From Bacteroidota bacterium (GTDB taxonomy: Bacteria; Bacteroidota; Bacteroidia; Bacteroidales; 4484-276), in NCBI GenBank assembly GCA_013203545.1, contig JABMQA010001379.1:1-5680 (forward strand): a DNA stretch of 5,680 nucleotides, given 5' to 3'. The notes beneath the pieces are model-generated. The model had not been told where the DNA came from, made no database searches, and was given only the letters and a program-made list of their open reading frames with translations. This document shows positions 1-5,289 of the stretch, piece after piece (positions within the stretch are counted from its first letter, which is position 1; the number at the start of each line of letters is the position of its first letter). Made by a program: the position numbers and the translations under genes.

Positions 1-71
1 CCAGCCTTTAGATTTGCAGACTATTAACAAGGAAAGTTAATATATTTAATAAATTTATTGTAATGTGTTGA

Positions 72-132
72 TTTTCTTTTCTTTTTGTTACTTTTTCTTT
101 TCTTTGTTAATAAGAAGCGAATTTGTTAATAA
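72..132. repeat. Pyrimidine-rich imperfect tandem repeat plus duplicated 11-mer in the IS110 left end
   Basis: The top strand is almost purely T and C. An approximately 20-bp unit is repeated: TTTTCTTTTCTTTTTGTTAC at 72-91, then TTTTTCTTTTCTTTGTTAAT at 92-111. The second unit runs into TTTGTTAATAA (103-113), which recurs exactly at 122-132 and again in the right end at 1297-1307. A weak promoter fit lies inside: TTG at 68-70, 18 nt, then TACTTTTT at 89-96 (TAnnTTTG with the last base wrong), which would start RNA near 103. The role is unknown. A transposase- or host-factor-binding stretch, or the bridge-RNA promoter region, are possibilities, not conclusions. Confidence 0.5.
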
Positions 133-270
133 AAAAAGAATGGGGTGAACTTTTCCGACAGATAGGTTCATGACCTCGCGCCAGTATTAGTCCCCATTCT
201 TTAATTAGGTTACCTAGAACCAGATAGAATTTCAGTTTCGACCTATTAAAGGTGTTAGTTTAAGTAACCA
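131..270 (+). ncRNA. IS110 bridge RNA (target-binding loop and donor-binding loop), ends approximate
   Basis: Two successive stem-internal-loop-hairpin units can be drawn. Loop 1 (target): perfect 11-bp outer stem AAAGAATGGGG 135-145 / 192-202, terminal hairpin AGGT 164-167 / ACCT 173-176, and a 3' internal strand containing CGCCAGTATT (179-188), the reverse complement of genomic 1339-1348. Loop 2 (donor): outer stem GGTTAC 208-213 / GTAACC 264-269, hairpin ACCT 241-244 / AGGT 250-253, 5' strand carrying ATAGAAT (224-230), identical to genomic 1335-1341, and 3' strand TGTTAGT (253-259), which can pair with 23-29. In both loops four bases separate the core complement (186-187; 258-259) from the outer stem. 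In known bridge RNAs left guides equal the top strand and right guides are complementary to it, which is the polarity seen here. The left target guide, expected just before 163, has no convincing match in the left flank. The transcript may begin nearer 103-130. An alternative pairing, 201-210 with 241-249, competes with loop 2. Confidence 0.78.
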
Positions 271-299
271 TTTTTTAAACACTCAAAATTAATAAAATT

Positions 300-1295
300 A
301 TGAACTACAAAGAAATCATTGGCATAGACGTTGGAAAACAAAACAATGAATTGCGTATCCACAGCAATCAAAAAAATTGTGATTTCAAAAACACCTGGGC
401 AGGCTGTATTAAAATGGTGAAGTGGGTATTGAAGAATACTTCATTTGAAAAGCAGGAGATTTTATTTGTCTTTGAACATACAGGAATCTACACTTATCAC
501 CTTACTTGCTATTTACAGGAAAATGAAATTCCGTTTATTTTGGTTCCAGGCTTGGCTATTAAGCGCTCATTAGGGATTACACGAGGGAAGGATGATAAAA
601 TCGATGCAAAAAAAATTGCGCTTTATGGGTATCGCCTAAAAGATGAACTTACTCCTGTTGAACTTCCTTCGCAGGATATTCAGAACATAAAGAATCTTCT
701 TTCATTGCGAGAGCAGTTAGTTAAGCAACGTGCCGGTTATAAAGCAAGAGTAGGTGAGATGAAGCCTTTCCTGAAAAAAAAGGACAACAAAGTCTTGTTT
801 CAAGTACAGGAAAAAATGATTACGGACTTCGGACTTCAAATCGACAAGGTAGAAAATGAGATTGACAGCATTGTAAAAAGCAGCAAAGAGTTAAAGAGAT
901 TGTACGGGTTAGCGACAAGTGTAAAAGGCATTGGAGCGCAGACAGCCTTGTTTTTAATGGTTTTCACAAATGGTTTTACACAATTCAGCACATGGAGAAA
1001 ATTTGCTTCTTACTGTGGAATAGCTCCATTTCCAAATAAGTCAGGAACAAGTTTGAGAGGAAAAACCAAAGTGAATAATCTTGCGAACAAAAAAATCAAA
1101 TCATTGCTGGACCAATGTGCCAAGTCGGCTATACAGCATAATCAGGAAATGAAAATCTATTACCAAAAGAGGTTGGATGAAGGGAAATCCAAAATGAGCA
1201 CAATCAATATTGTTAGAAACAAACTACTTTCGAGAGCTTTTGCTGCAATCAATCGTGGAACACCGTATGTTGATCTGTTAAAGTATGCCGCTTAA
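300..1295 (+). CDS. IS110-family DEDD transposase/recombinase
   Basis: 331 aa, a normal length. The N-terminal RuvC-like DEDD domain (about 1-150) shows all four acidic residues: D10 in GIDVGK, E59 in FEHTG, and D99 and D102 in GKDDKIDAKK. A lysine-rich, probably coiled-coil segment follows (about 130-205). The C-terminal transposase_20 domain (about 206-300) has the helix-hairpin-like SVKGIGAQTA, then GIAPFPNKSGT, where S248 aligns with the catalytic serine known from IS110 recombinases such as IS621. With the bridge RNA the protein would cut and exchange strands at the core dinucleotide of donor and target. The ATG at 300 lies 30 nt after the folded RNA ends and there is no Shine-Dalgarno site, as is usual in Bacteroidota. 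The frame is intact and all catalytic residues are present, so the element is potentially active. Confidence 0.97.
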   Translation: MNYKEIIGIDVGKQNNELRIHSNQKNCDFKNTWAGCIKMVKWVLKNTSFEKQEILFVFEHTGIYTYHLTCYLQENEIPFILVPGLAIKRSLGITRGKDDKIDAKKIALYGYRLKDELTPVELPSQDIQNIKNLLSLREQLVKQRAGYKARVGEMKPFLKKKDNKVLFQVQEKMITDFGLQIDKVENEIDSIVKSSKELKRLYGLATSVKGIGAQTALFLMVFTNGFTQFSTWRKFASYCGIAPFPNKSGTSLRGKTKVNNLANKKIKSLLDQCAKSAIQHNQEMKIYYQKRLDEGKSKMSTINIVRNKLLSRAFAAINRGTPYVDLLKYAA

Positions 1296-1296
1296 T

Positions 1297-1307
1297 TTTG
1301 TTAATAA
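1297..1307 (+). repeat. Right-end copy of the 11-mer TTTGTTAATAA
   Basis: This sits directly after the transposase stop codon and is identical to 103-113 and 122-132 in the left end. The context around the closest left copy is also similar (AATTTGTTAATAA at 120-132 against AATTTTGTTAATAA at 1294-1307). It lies well inside the deduced right terminus, so it is not a target duplication. It may be a protein-binding or promoter-related motif that comes near the left-end copies when the element circularises. Confidence 0.5.
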
Positions 1308-1334
1308 CTTTCGTCAAATAAACTTGTTTTAATC

Positions 1335-1348
1335 ATAGAATACTGGCG
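1335..1348 (+). other. IS110 right junction: left donor sequence, core AT, right target
   Basis: ATAGAAT (1335-1341) is identical to bridge-RNA 224-230, so it reads as left donor plus core. AATACTGGCG (1339-1348) is complementary to bridge-RNA 179-188, so it reads as core plus right target. The matches stop at 1341 and start at 1339, as expected if they meet at the crossover. AT 1340-1341 is preferred as the core because AT can also be placed at the left end; AA 1339-1340 is the alternative. Sequence from 1342 on is host DNA. Confidence 0.75.
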
Positions 1349-1361
1349 GATCAGTGGCCAT

Positions 1362-1382
1362 AGCATGTAAAAAAAGTATGCT
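1362..1382 (+). other. Small stem-loop in the transporter upstream region
   Basis: AGCAT 1362-1366 pairs with ATGCT 1378-1382, optionally extended by a G-T pair, around an A-rich loop. A second short hairpin, CTGT/ACAG (1381-1391), overlaps it. This is the host DNA left between the IS110 element and the transporter gene. The stem is short and is not followed by a T-run, so it is a poor terminator. It does not fit the preQ1-I riboswitch pattern that one might look for before a queuosine-precursor transporter. Its function is unknown. Confidence 0.3.
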
Positions 1383-1419
1383 GTAATACAGTGCTGAACC
1401 AATCCAACCCAATTTTGTT

Positions 1420-1427
1420 TATTTTTG
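1420..1427 (+). promoter_or_regulatory. Possible Bacteroidota -7 box before the transporter gene
   Basis: TATTTTTG fits TAnnTTTG exactly and ends 6 nt before the ATG at 1434, which would give a leaderless or nearly leaderless mRNA. There is no TTG at the usual distance upstream, so the -33 element is missing. In AT-rich DNA such a box can arise by chance. Confidence 0.3.
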
Positions 1428-1433
1428 ATCTTT

Positions 1434-2123
1434 ATGGATGATAAGAAAAAAGCCGTCGCAGAAAACACCTACCTGATTCTGGCCGCCCTCTTCGTGGCAG
1501 CGCTGGTAACAGGGAATCTGATCTTTCAGAAATTTTTCACCTGGAACCCTTTCGGATGGTATGAGTTTCAGCTTTCTGTCGGCATCATTCCCTATCCCGT
1601 TACTTTTCTTGTTACCGATATTATTTCCGAAGTTTATGGTCGTAAGCGCGCCAACCGTGTGGTGCTTGCCGGTTTGTTTGCCAGTGTTTTCATGCTTGGA
1701 ATCATCGTGGTTTCATCATGGGCACCGGCTACGGATTGGTCGCCGGTTGGTGATATCCAGTTTAAGAAGGTGTTTGGATTTACATTTATCGCTGTCGCGG
1801 CATCGCTCACCGCCTACCTGCTGGCACAGTTCCTGGATGTGCAGATATTCCATTACTGGAAAAGGGTAACCAAAGGGAAACACCTCTGGTTCCGCAATAA
1901 TGCATCTACCTTCACTTCGCAATTTGTCGATACATTAACCGTGTTGTTCCTCCTTTGTACTTTCGAGGTGATCGAATGGCAATATTTCAAGGGCTTGCTA
2001 ATAAATGGATTTTTGTTTAAAATGTTATTTGCCGCTGCCGATACACCCATCATCTACCTCATCGTTTGGTGGATGCGGAGGCATTTCAAGCTGAAGGGAC
2101 ATGGTGCGGAGTTGGAGTATTAG
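1434..2123 (+). CDS. Queuosine precursor transporter (YhhQ/COG1738 VUT family)
   Basis: 229 aa integral membrane protein. The family imports 7-deazaguanine precursors (preQ0/preQ1) for queuosine modification of tRNA; which of these this member carries cannot be told from sequence. The family signature is plain: TDIISEVYGRKRA at 61-73 and SQFVDT at 162-167. Hydrophobic segments lie at about 12-34, 46-62, 75-96, 112-136, 165-182 and 188-214, consistent with six membrane spans, with basic residues in the 142-155 loop and at the C-terminus. The ATG at 1434 is preferred to an in-frame TTG at 1425, which adds only three residues and falls inside a TAnnTTTG match. There is no Shine-Dalgarno site. 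The gene stands alone on this strand, and its upstream region has been cut by the IS110 element 93 bp away. Confidence 0.93.
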   Translation: MDDKKKAVAENTYLILAALFVAALVTGNLIFQKFFTWNPFGWYEFQLSVGIIPYPVTFLVTDIISEVYGRKRANRVVLAGLFASVFMLGIIVVSSWAPATDWSPVGDIQFKKVFGFTFIAVAASLTAYLLAQFLDVQIFHYWKRVTKGKHLWFRNNASTFTSQFVDTLTVLFLLCTFEVIEWQYFKGLLINGFLFKMLFAAADTPIIYLIVWWMRRHFKLKGHGAELEY

Positions 2124-2296
2124 CCATCAGCTAATTGATGTGTTAGGGTTTACCGGTTGGCAGGAACTCAATAAATATCATTCTGTTTGATTACACCGAA
2201 TTCTTTGGAAAATTCCTGAGACAGGATAATTGAGCTGAACAATAATGATATAACAACAAATATGAAACTTTTCATTGTTTCGGGTTTTAAACATGA

Positions 2297-2325
2297 GAGG
2301 CCAACAAATTTACCTTGTTGGCCTC
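2297..2325 (-). terminator. Stem-loop terminator, probably for the VWA gene and possibly bidirectional
   Basis: GAGGCCAACAA (2297-2307) and TTGTTGGCCTC (2315-2325) form a perfect 11-bp stem with a 7-nt loop. It lies 14 nt beyond the minus-strand stop codon in the gap between two convergent genes. The T-run is short on both strands (GTTTAAAAC on the minus strand, GCTTTTGC on the plus), so it may act on both genes. Confidence 0.75.
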
Positions 2326-2339
2326 CCCCTGCTTTTGCA

Positions 2340-4412
2340 CTATAATTTTATAATCTCTCCCTTCAGCATTTGATTACCATACTGAATGGTGTAAAAATAA
2401 AAACCATGAGGAACCGGGTTACCCTCCTGATCCGCTCCATCCCACAGTATTTTGTATGTTCCCTCTCCCGTCAGCAGAATGGTTTCAACATCGATGAGCC
2501 TGCCAAATGAATCGAAGATACGGAGGGTAGCGAGTTCAAATGCCGGTTGGTTAACAATAAATTGTATATAAGCTTCAGATGCAAAAGGATTTGGATAGGC
2601 ATAGCTTAATTCCTCTGTGTACTCCTCAACAGTTTCGTCATATTCAATGGAAACAATTCCACCGCCTCCCGTATAGGATGTGAATGGGCTCATTACATTA
2701 TAGCAGATGCTGATACCGATTACTTCTTCTCTGATTTCTTCAGCTTCAGGTGATTCCGGATCAAAAGTGAGGTAAAGAATATACAAATTGTCCATTTTCT
2801 TTTTTGCCCACAGCTTTGTCAAAAACTGGTTTGTAAAAATAGTTGTATCGGCCAGGTCAACGGTGTATTGATATGATTGTGGCTGGCCAAAGGCTTCTCC
2901 GCTGAAGGTCACATCAATGGTGCTGGCCTCTTGATACCTTCCAACCATAATCAACTGTTGCCCAAGGTAGAGATTATCAACCGGATTCGGATAGATCTGC
3001 GTAAGCAATGGAGGATCAACAGATATTTGGGTGTTGATCAACACCGGATTTCGGATCTTCATGTAAAAGGTTGTAATTATTTCTTCCAGTTCATCATCAC
3101 CCAGGAACTCACTTAAACCATTGTTTTGGGATGCGATTTGGGAAAGAAGCGATTGATTTGCATCTTCTCCAATCCCAAATGTGTGGATCTGGAGATTGCT
3201 TACTTCATTAATGTTTATCAGGCCCTGAATGTGATCCAAAATCTCATTGGTTCCAACCAGGCCGGCTGTGGCCTGGCCATCGGTAAAAAATATAATAATA
3301 TTAGCCAGTGTAGTGTCATTTGTGGCAAAATCAGGGATTGCCGTGGAAAATGCACCTGAAATATTGGTTGATCCATTTGCATACATGTTGCTGATATACG
3401 CGAGTGCAGATGATTGTGAAGTCAGGTCATATGCAACATGGTCTTCAAAAAGACTGGATACATTGGTTGAGAAATCAACTATGTTAAAATAATCACCCTC
3501 ATTGAGATTGTTAACGATGTAAGATGCCGCATTTCTCGCCTGGATAATTTTATCGCCCGACATACTTCCGGATCTGTCGATGATCAGGGTAAAAACTTTT
3601 TGTATGATCTCTGATTGCGGATCGGGTTCAACAATAAAGGTGAAAAAACCGTTCCCATATTCATCACAATTAAATGCAGTATCCGTAAGGTAGGTGCTGT
3701 AACTGAACAACCCGAGATCTTCGGGGTTGAGATCATAGATTGCCTCGTAATCATGGTTTGCAGGTACTTCAAATACTTCAAAATCAAATTCGGCGGTGCT
3801 GTCGTTAAAAAAGATATATCCAGGTGTATGGCTCAAAAGTTCAATATTCGTGATGGCACGTTGTGATTCCAGTGAAAAATGGATGTGCTGAGAATCGAGT
3901 AATTCATTCTGTATCAGGGAATAATCATTCGGATAATTGAAATCAACTTCATAAAACGCATAAGGAAGAAGTTGCACATAGGTCAGTTCAACGATCAGGA
4001 TGGAGTCATTCGGGATGGAGTCCTCGAGGTTAAAGAAAAGTGGCGTTTCCCCAAGGAAGTCCATGAGGTTTGTATTTCCGGTACCGCCACCGGGAAGGGT
4101 GGTGTCCTGCGGAGAAGGGGATATGATTGCAGAATACCATGTGTTTCCAAGGTTCCACCGCAGGCCGATACCACTTGCATCTTCTCCCAGCGGGAAGGCA
4201 TACTTTATTTTGGACAGTTCCCCGGTGTTGTTCAGGAATTTTTGCGTGGCGATAACGATTGCTATCTGATCATAAACAGTTACATCAACATCTGATGAAA
4301 CCAGGCGGAAGTATTCACTAGTTTCGGCATCTTTGATGGCCACGCCGTTTGCAAAAAGGACATTCGAAATTACGATGAAGCCCAACAGTAAAGAGAAGGA
4401 TAATTTTTTCAT
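2340..4412 (-). CDS. Secreted VIT-VWA domain protein with T9SS C-terminal sorting domain
   Basis: 690 aa from the ATG at 4412. Residues 1-21 are a clear signal peptide ending VLFA. Residues about 36-150 resemble a VIT (inter-alpha-trypsin) domain, including QKFLNNTGELSKIKYAFPL. Residues about 272-451 are a von Willebrand factor A domain with an intact metal-binding MIDAS: DRSGS (D279, S281, S283), T349 in GSTNI and D378 in FFTDGQ. A beta-rich linker follows, then a C-terminal type A T9SS sorting/FlgD-like domain starting at YPNPF (606-610) and ending in KGEIIKL. It is inferred to be exported by Sec and T9SS and displayed on the surface or released, binding a protein ligand through metal; the ligand is unknown. 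The upstream in-frame TTG at 4469 is rejected because it coincides with the -33 promoter element and would bury the signal peptide. Confidence 0.93.
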   Translation of the reverse strand: MKKLSFSLLLGFIVISNVLFANGVAIKDAETSEYFRLVSSDVDVTVYDQIAIVIATQKFLNNTGELSKIKYAFPLGEDASGIGLRWNLGNTWYSAIISPSPQDTTLPGGGTGNTNLMDFLGETPLFFNLEDSIPNDSILIVELTYVQLLPYAFYEVDFNYPNDYSLIQNELLDSQHIHFSLESQRAITNIELLSHTPGYIFFNDSTAEFDFEVFEVPANHDYEAIYDLNPEDLGLFSYSTYLTDTAFNCDEYGNGFFTFIVEPDPQSEIIQKVFTLIIDRSGSMSGDKIIQARNAASYIVNNLNEGDYFNIVDFSTNVSSLFEDHVAYDLTSQSSALAYISNMYANGSTNISGAFSTAIPDFATNDTTLANIIIFFTDGQATAGLVGTNEILDHIQGLININEVSNLQIHTFGIGEDANQSLLSQIASQNNGLSEFLGDDELEEIITTFYMKIRNPVLINTQISVDPPLLTQIYPNPVDNLYLGQQLIMVGRYQEASTIDVTFSGEAFGQPQSYQYTVDLADTTIFTNQFLTKLWAKKKMDNLYILYLTFDPESPEAEEIREEVIGISICYNVMSPFTSYTGGGGIVSIEYDETVEEYTEELSYAYPNPFASEAYIQFIVNQPAFELATLRIFDSFGRLIDVETILLTGEGTYKILWDGADQEGNPVPHGFYFYTIQYGNQMLKGEIIKL

Positions 4413-4450
4413 AATGATCAGTTTTTTAGAATTTTTACCAAAGATAAAGG

Positions 4451-4458
4451 TAAATTTG
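4451..4458 (+). promoter_or_regulatory. -7 box of the DsrE-like gene
   Basis: TAAATTTG is an exact TAnnTTTG match lying 24 nt before the ATG at 4483. No TTG is seen at the usual -33 distance, so the promoter may be weak or activator-dependent. It is only 4 bp from the opposing -7 box at 4439-4446. Confidence 0.45.
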
Positions 4459-4466
4459 TACAAATT
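4453..4466. promoter_or_regulatory. Perfect 14-bp palindrome in the divergent promoter region (possible operator)
   Basis: AATTTGTACAAATT is its own reverse complement. It overlaps the plus-strand -7 box and fills the spacer of the minus-strand promoter, so a dimeric regulator bound here would touch both. No regulator gene is in view. Part of the symmetry comes from the TTTG of the -7 box, so a chance origin is not excluded. Confidence 0.4.
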
Positions 4467-4482
4467 CAATACTTACAGCCTT

Positions 4483-4947
4483 ATGAAAAATTTATTTTTT
4501 GTTCTTAGCATTCTGTTCCTGTTCATTTTTAGTATTAACGCAAATCAAATTAAAACTATGGAGACCAATGGAAAACTTTCAATGGAAGGGGATTCAACAA
4601 CAATTGCAGAATCAGAAAAACTGGTGGTGATCTGGACCAGCGGTGATCCTGAGGTGGCCAAAAAGATGGTTTTTATGTACACCTACAACGCTAAAAAATA
4701 TGGCTGGTGGGAAGATATAACGCTTGTAGTCTGGGGGCCATCGGCAAAACTACTTACTAAAGACAAAGAACTTCAGGAATCGATAATAAAAATGAAGGAA
4801 ATCGGTATTAACCTGCTGGCCAGCAAAGGATGCTCCGATCAGTATGATGTTTCTGATGACCTGGAGAATTTGGGCATCGAGGTAAAATACATTGGAGTTG
4901 AGCTCACTGATTTCATCAAAGGTGATTATCACCTGGTGACCTTCTAA
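4483..4947 (+). CDS. Exported DsrE/DsrF-like family protein
   Basis: 154 aa from the ATG at 4483. Residues 1-20 are hydrophobic and end in SINA, giving a likely signal peptide; residues about 21-44 are polar linker. The DsrE-like fold covers about 45-154: KLVVIWTSGDPEVAKKM as the first strand and helix, DITLVVWGPSAKLL as the second strand, then a helix, and NLLASKGCSDQY with the only cysteine, C117, at the place where the family often carries its sulfur-binding cysteine. The end HLVTF is typical of the last strand. DsrE proteins take part in sulfur relay or related small-molecule chemistry; no partner is seen here, so the role is open. Export is unusual for a sulfur-relay protein. A longer reading frame to 4333 crosses the divergent promoter and the neighbouring gene and is rejected. 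An internal ATG at 4558 would give a cytoplasmic form. Confidence 0.85.
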   Translation: MKNLFFVLSILFLFIFSINANQIKTMETNGKLSMEGDSTTIAESEKLVVIWTSGDPEVAKKMVFMYTYNAKKYGWWEDITLVVWGPSAKLLTKDKELQESIIKMKEIGINLLASKGCSDQYDVSDDLENLGIEVKYIGVELTDFIKGDYHLVTF

Positions 4948-5093
4948 ACCAAAATTCGCGTAGGTTCTGTACTATATTTTCTGAGAAGTTTCCGTCACTT
5001 TTCTTTGGGAGGGTATTGATCCTCCTATTGGAGACATTGTTGATGGCTTTTTTTATATTGAGTTGAAACCCATTTACACATATTCCTCCTCCC
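4948..5093. other. Gene-free interval before the IS21 end
   Basis: No coding frame with homology or good codon use was found on either strand. It contains one weak hairpin (5008-5025), a T-run at 5048-5054 and an AT-rich tail. It is most likely the untranslated downstream region of the DsrE-like gene and the insertion flank. Confidence 0.5.
5008..5025 (+). terminator. Weak candidate terminator after the DsrE-like gene
   Basis: GGAGG (5008-5012) pairs with CCTCC (5021-5025) across an 8-nt loop. The nearest T-run begins more than 20 nt later (5048), so an intrinsic-terminator role is doubtful. Confidence 0.25.
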
Positions 5094-5096
5094 TGT

Positions 5097-5186
5097 AACC
5101 AGAAAATAACAATGTCATAAAATCGGCAATTAGTGATGTAGTGTTTTCGGAAAATAAGAATGCACTACTTTCGGAAAATAAGGATG
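5097..5186 (+). repeat. 24-bp-phased repeats at the IS21 left end
   Basis: The best units are TTTCGGAAAATAAGAATG (5145-5162) and TTTCGGAAAATAAGGATG (5169-5186), 17 of 18 identical and 24 bp apart. Two degenerate units fall in the same phase upstream: 5121-5138 (11 of 18) and 5097-5114 (13 of 18). These are likely IstA-binding sites. The two outer units are weak enough to be partly chance. Confidence 0.65.
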
Positions 5187-5193
5187 TATGATC

Positions 5194-5239
5194 TTTCAAC
5201 TTTGGGGATTGCCCCGCGGGGCAATCCCCAAAGTTGAAA
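5194..5239. repeat. Perfect 46-bp palindrome in the IS21 leader
   Basis: Two 23-nt arms, TTTCAACTTTGGGGATTGCC at 5194-5213 continuing to 5216, are exactly mirrored at 5217-5239 with no spacer. In RNA this gives a very stable GC-rich hairpin, and in DNA a potential cruciform. No T-run follows on the plus strand. The likely effect, by analogy with leader hairpins of other insertion sequences, is to shield the transposase gene from transcription entering from outside. That is inference. Confidence 0.85.
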
Positions 5240-5256
5240 AAGTCAAAATTTACGTT

Positions 5257-5289
5257 TATCGGTTAGAACATATAAACAACTAACCGATA
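5257..5289 (+). promoter_or_regulatory. Inverted repeat running into the istA start codon
   Basis: TATCGGTTAG (5257-5266) and CTAACCGATA (5280-5289) form a perfect 10-bp stem around a 13-nt loop. The last stem base is the A of the ATG. In RNA it would occlude the start site; in DNA it could be an operator. A near -7 box, TACGTTTA (5251-5258), overlaps its left edge. Confidence 0.7.

Larger units (their letters stand above)
23..1341 (+). mobile_element. IS110-family insertion sequence (IS110 group), apparently complete
   Basis: Seen: one DEDD transposase gene preceded by a long non-coding left end and followed by only 46 nt before the right junction, with no terminal inverted repeats. IS110 elements move as a circular intermediate without DDE chemistry, guided by an element-encoded bridge RNA that lies upstream of the gene in the IS110 group and downstream in the IS1111 group. 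Here only the upstream side has room for it. The right junction is set by two guide matches that overlap at AAT 1339-1341, implying core AT (1340-1341). The left junction is less sure: AT at 23-24 is followed by TAACA, which pairs with the proposed right donor guide (253-259) with one G-T wobble. AT at 12-13 is the alternative. The implied size, about 1.3 kb, is normal for the family. Confidence 0.8.
4439..4469 (-). promoter_or_regulatory. Bacteroidota-type promoter of the VWA gene
   Basis: Read on the minus strand: TTG (4467-4469), 20 nt, then TATCTTTG (4439-4446), an exact TAnnTTTG box at near-consensus spacing. Transcription would start near 4433, leaving a leader of about 20 nt before the ATG at 4412. 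Confidence 0.65.

Noticed and set aside
1342..1433. preQ1 riboswitch before the queuosine-precursor transporter
   Set aside because: The A-run and short hairpins invite the idea, but the preQ1-I pseudoknot pattern (C-rich loop, A-rich tail pairing, conserved CUA) is not present.
2262..2345. 27-codon open frame starting MKLFIVSG
   Set aside because: It passes through the terminator stem and overlaps the end of the convergent gene; there is no sign that it is translated.
2980..2995. Second sorting motif in the VWA protein (internal YPNPV)
   Set aside because: The motif resembles the start of a T9SS domain, but it is internal and is not followed by the WDG and C-terminal lysine pattern; the real one is at residues 606-690.
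3126..4295. Several plus-strand open frames of 77-107 codons across the VWA gene
   Set aside because: They are antisense shadows of a well-supported coding frame with intact domains.
4413..4469. TTG start at 4469 for the VWA protein, adding 19 residues
   Set aside because: The TTG is the -33 element of an exact-fit promoter, and the extension would place 19 residues before a good signal peptide.
4333..4482. 50-residue N-terminal extension of the DsrE-like protein
   Set aside because: It runs antisense to the VWA signal peptide and through both promoters, and it would bury the hydrophobic leader.
5025..5081. 18-codon minus-strand frame preceded by a GGAGGA run
   Set aside because: The Shine-Dalgarno-like run is attractive, but such sites are little used in Bacteroidota, the peptide resembles nothing, and the frame is very short.
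5097..5186. CRISPR array
   Set aside because: The repeats are 18 bp with 6-bp gaps and uneven conservation beside an IS21 transposase gene; there are no spacers of CRISPR length and no cas genes.
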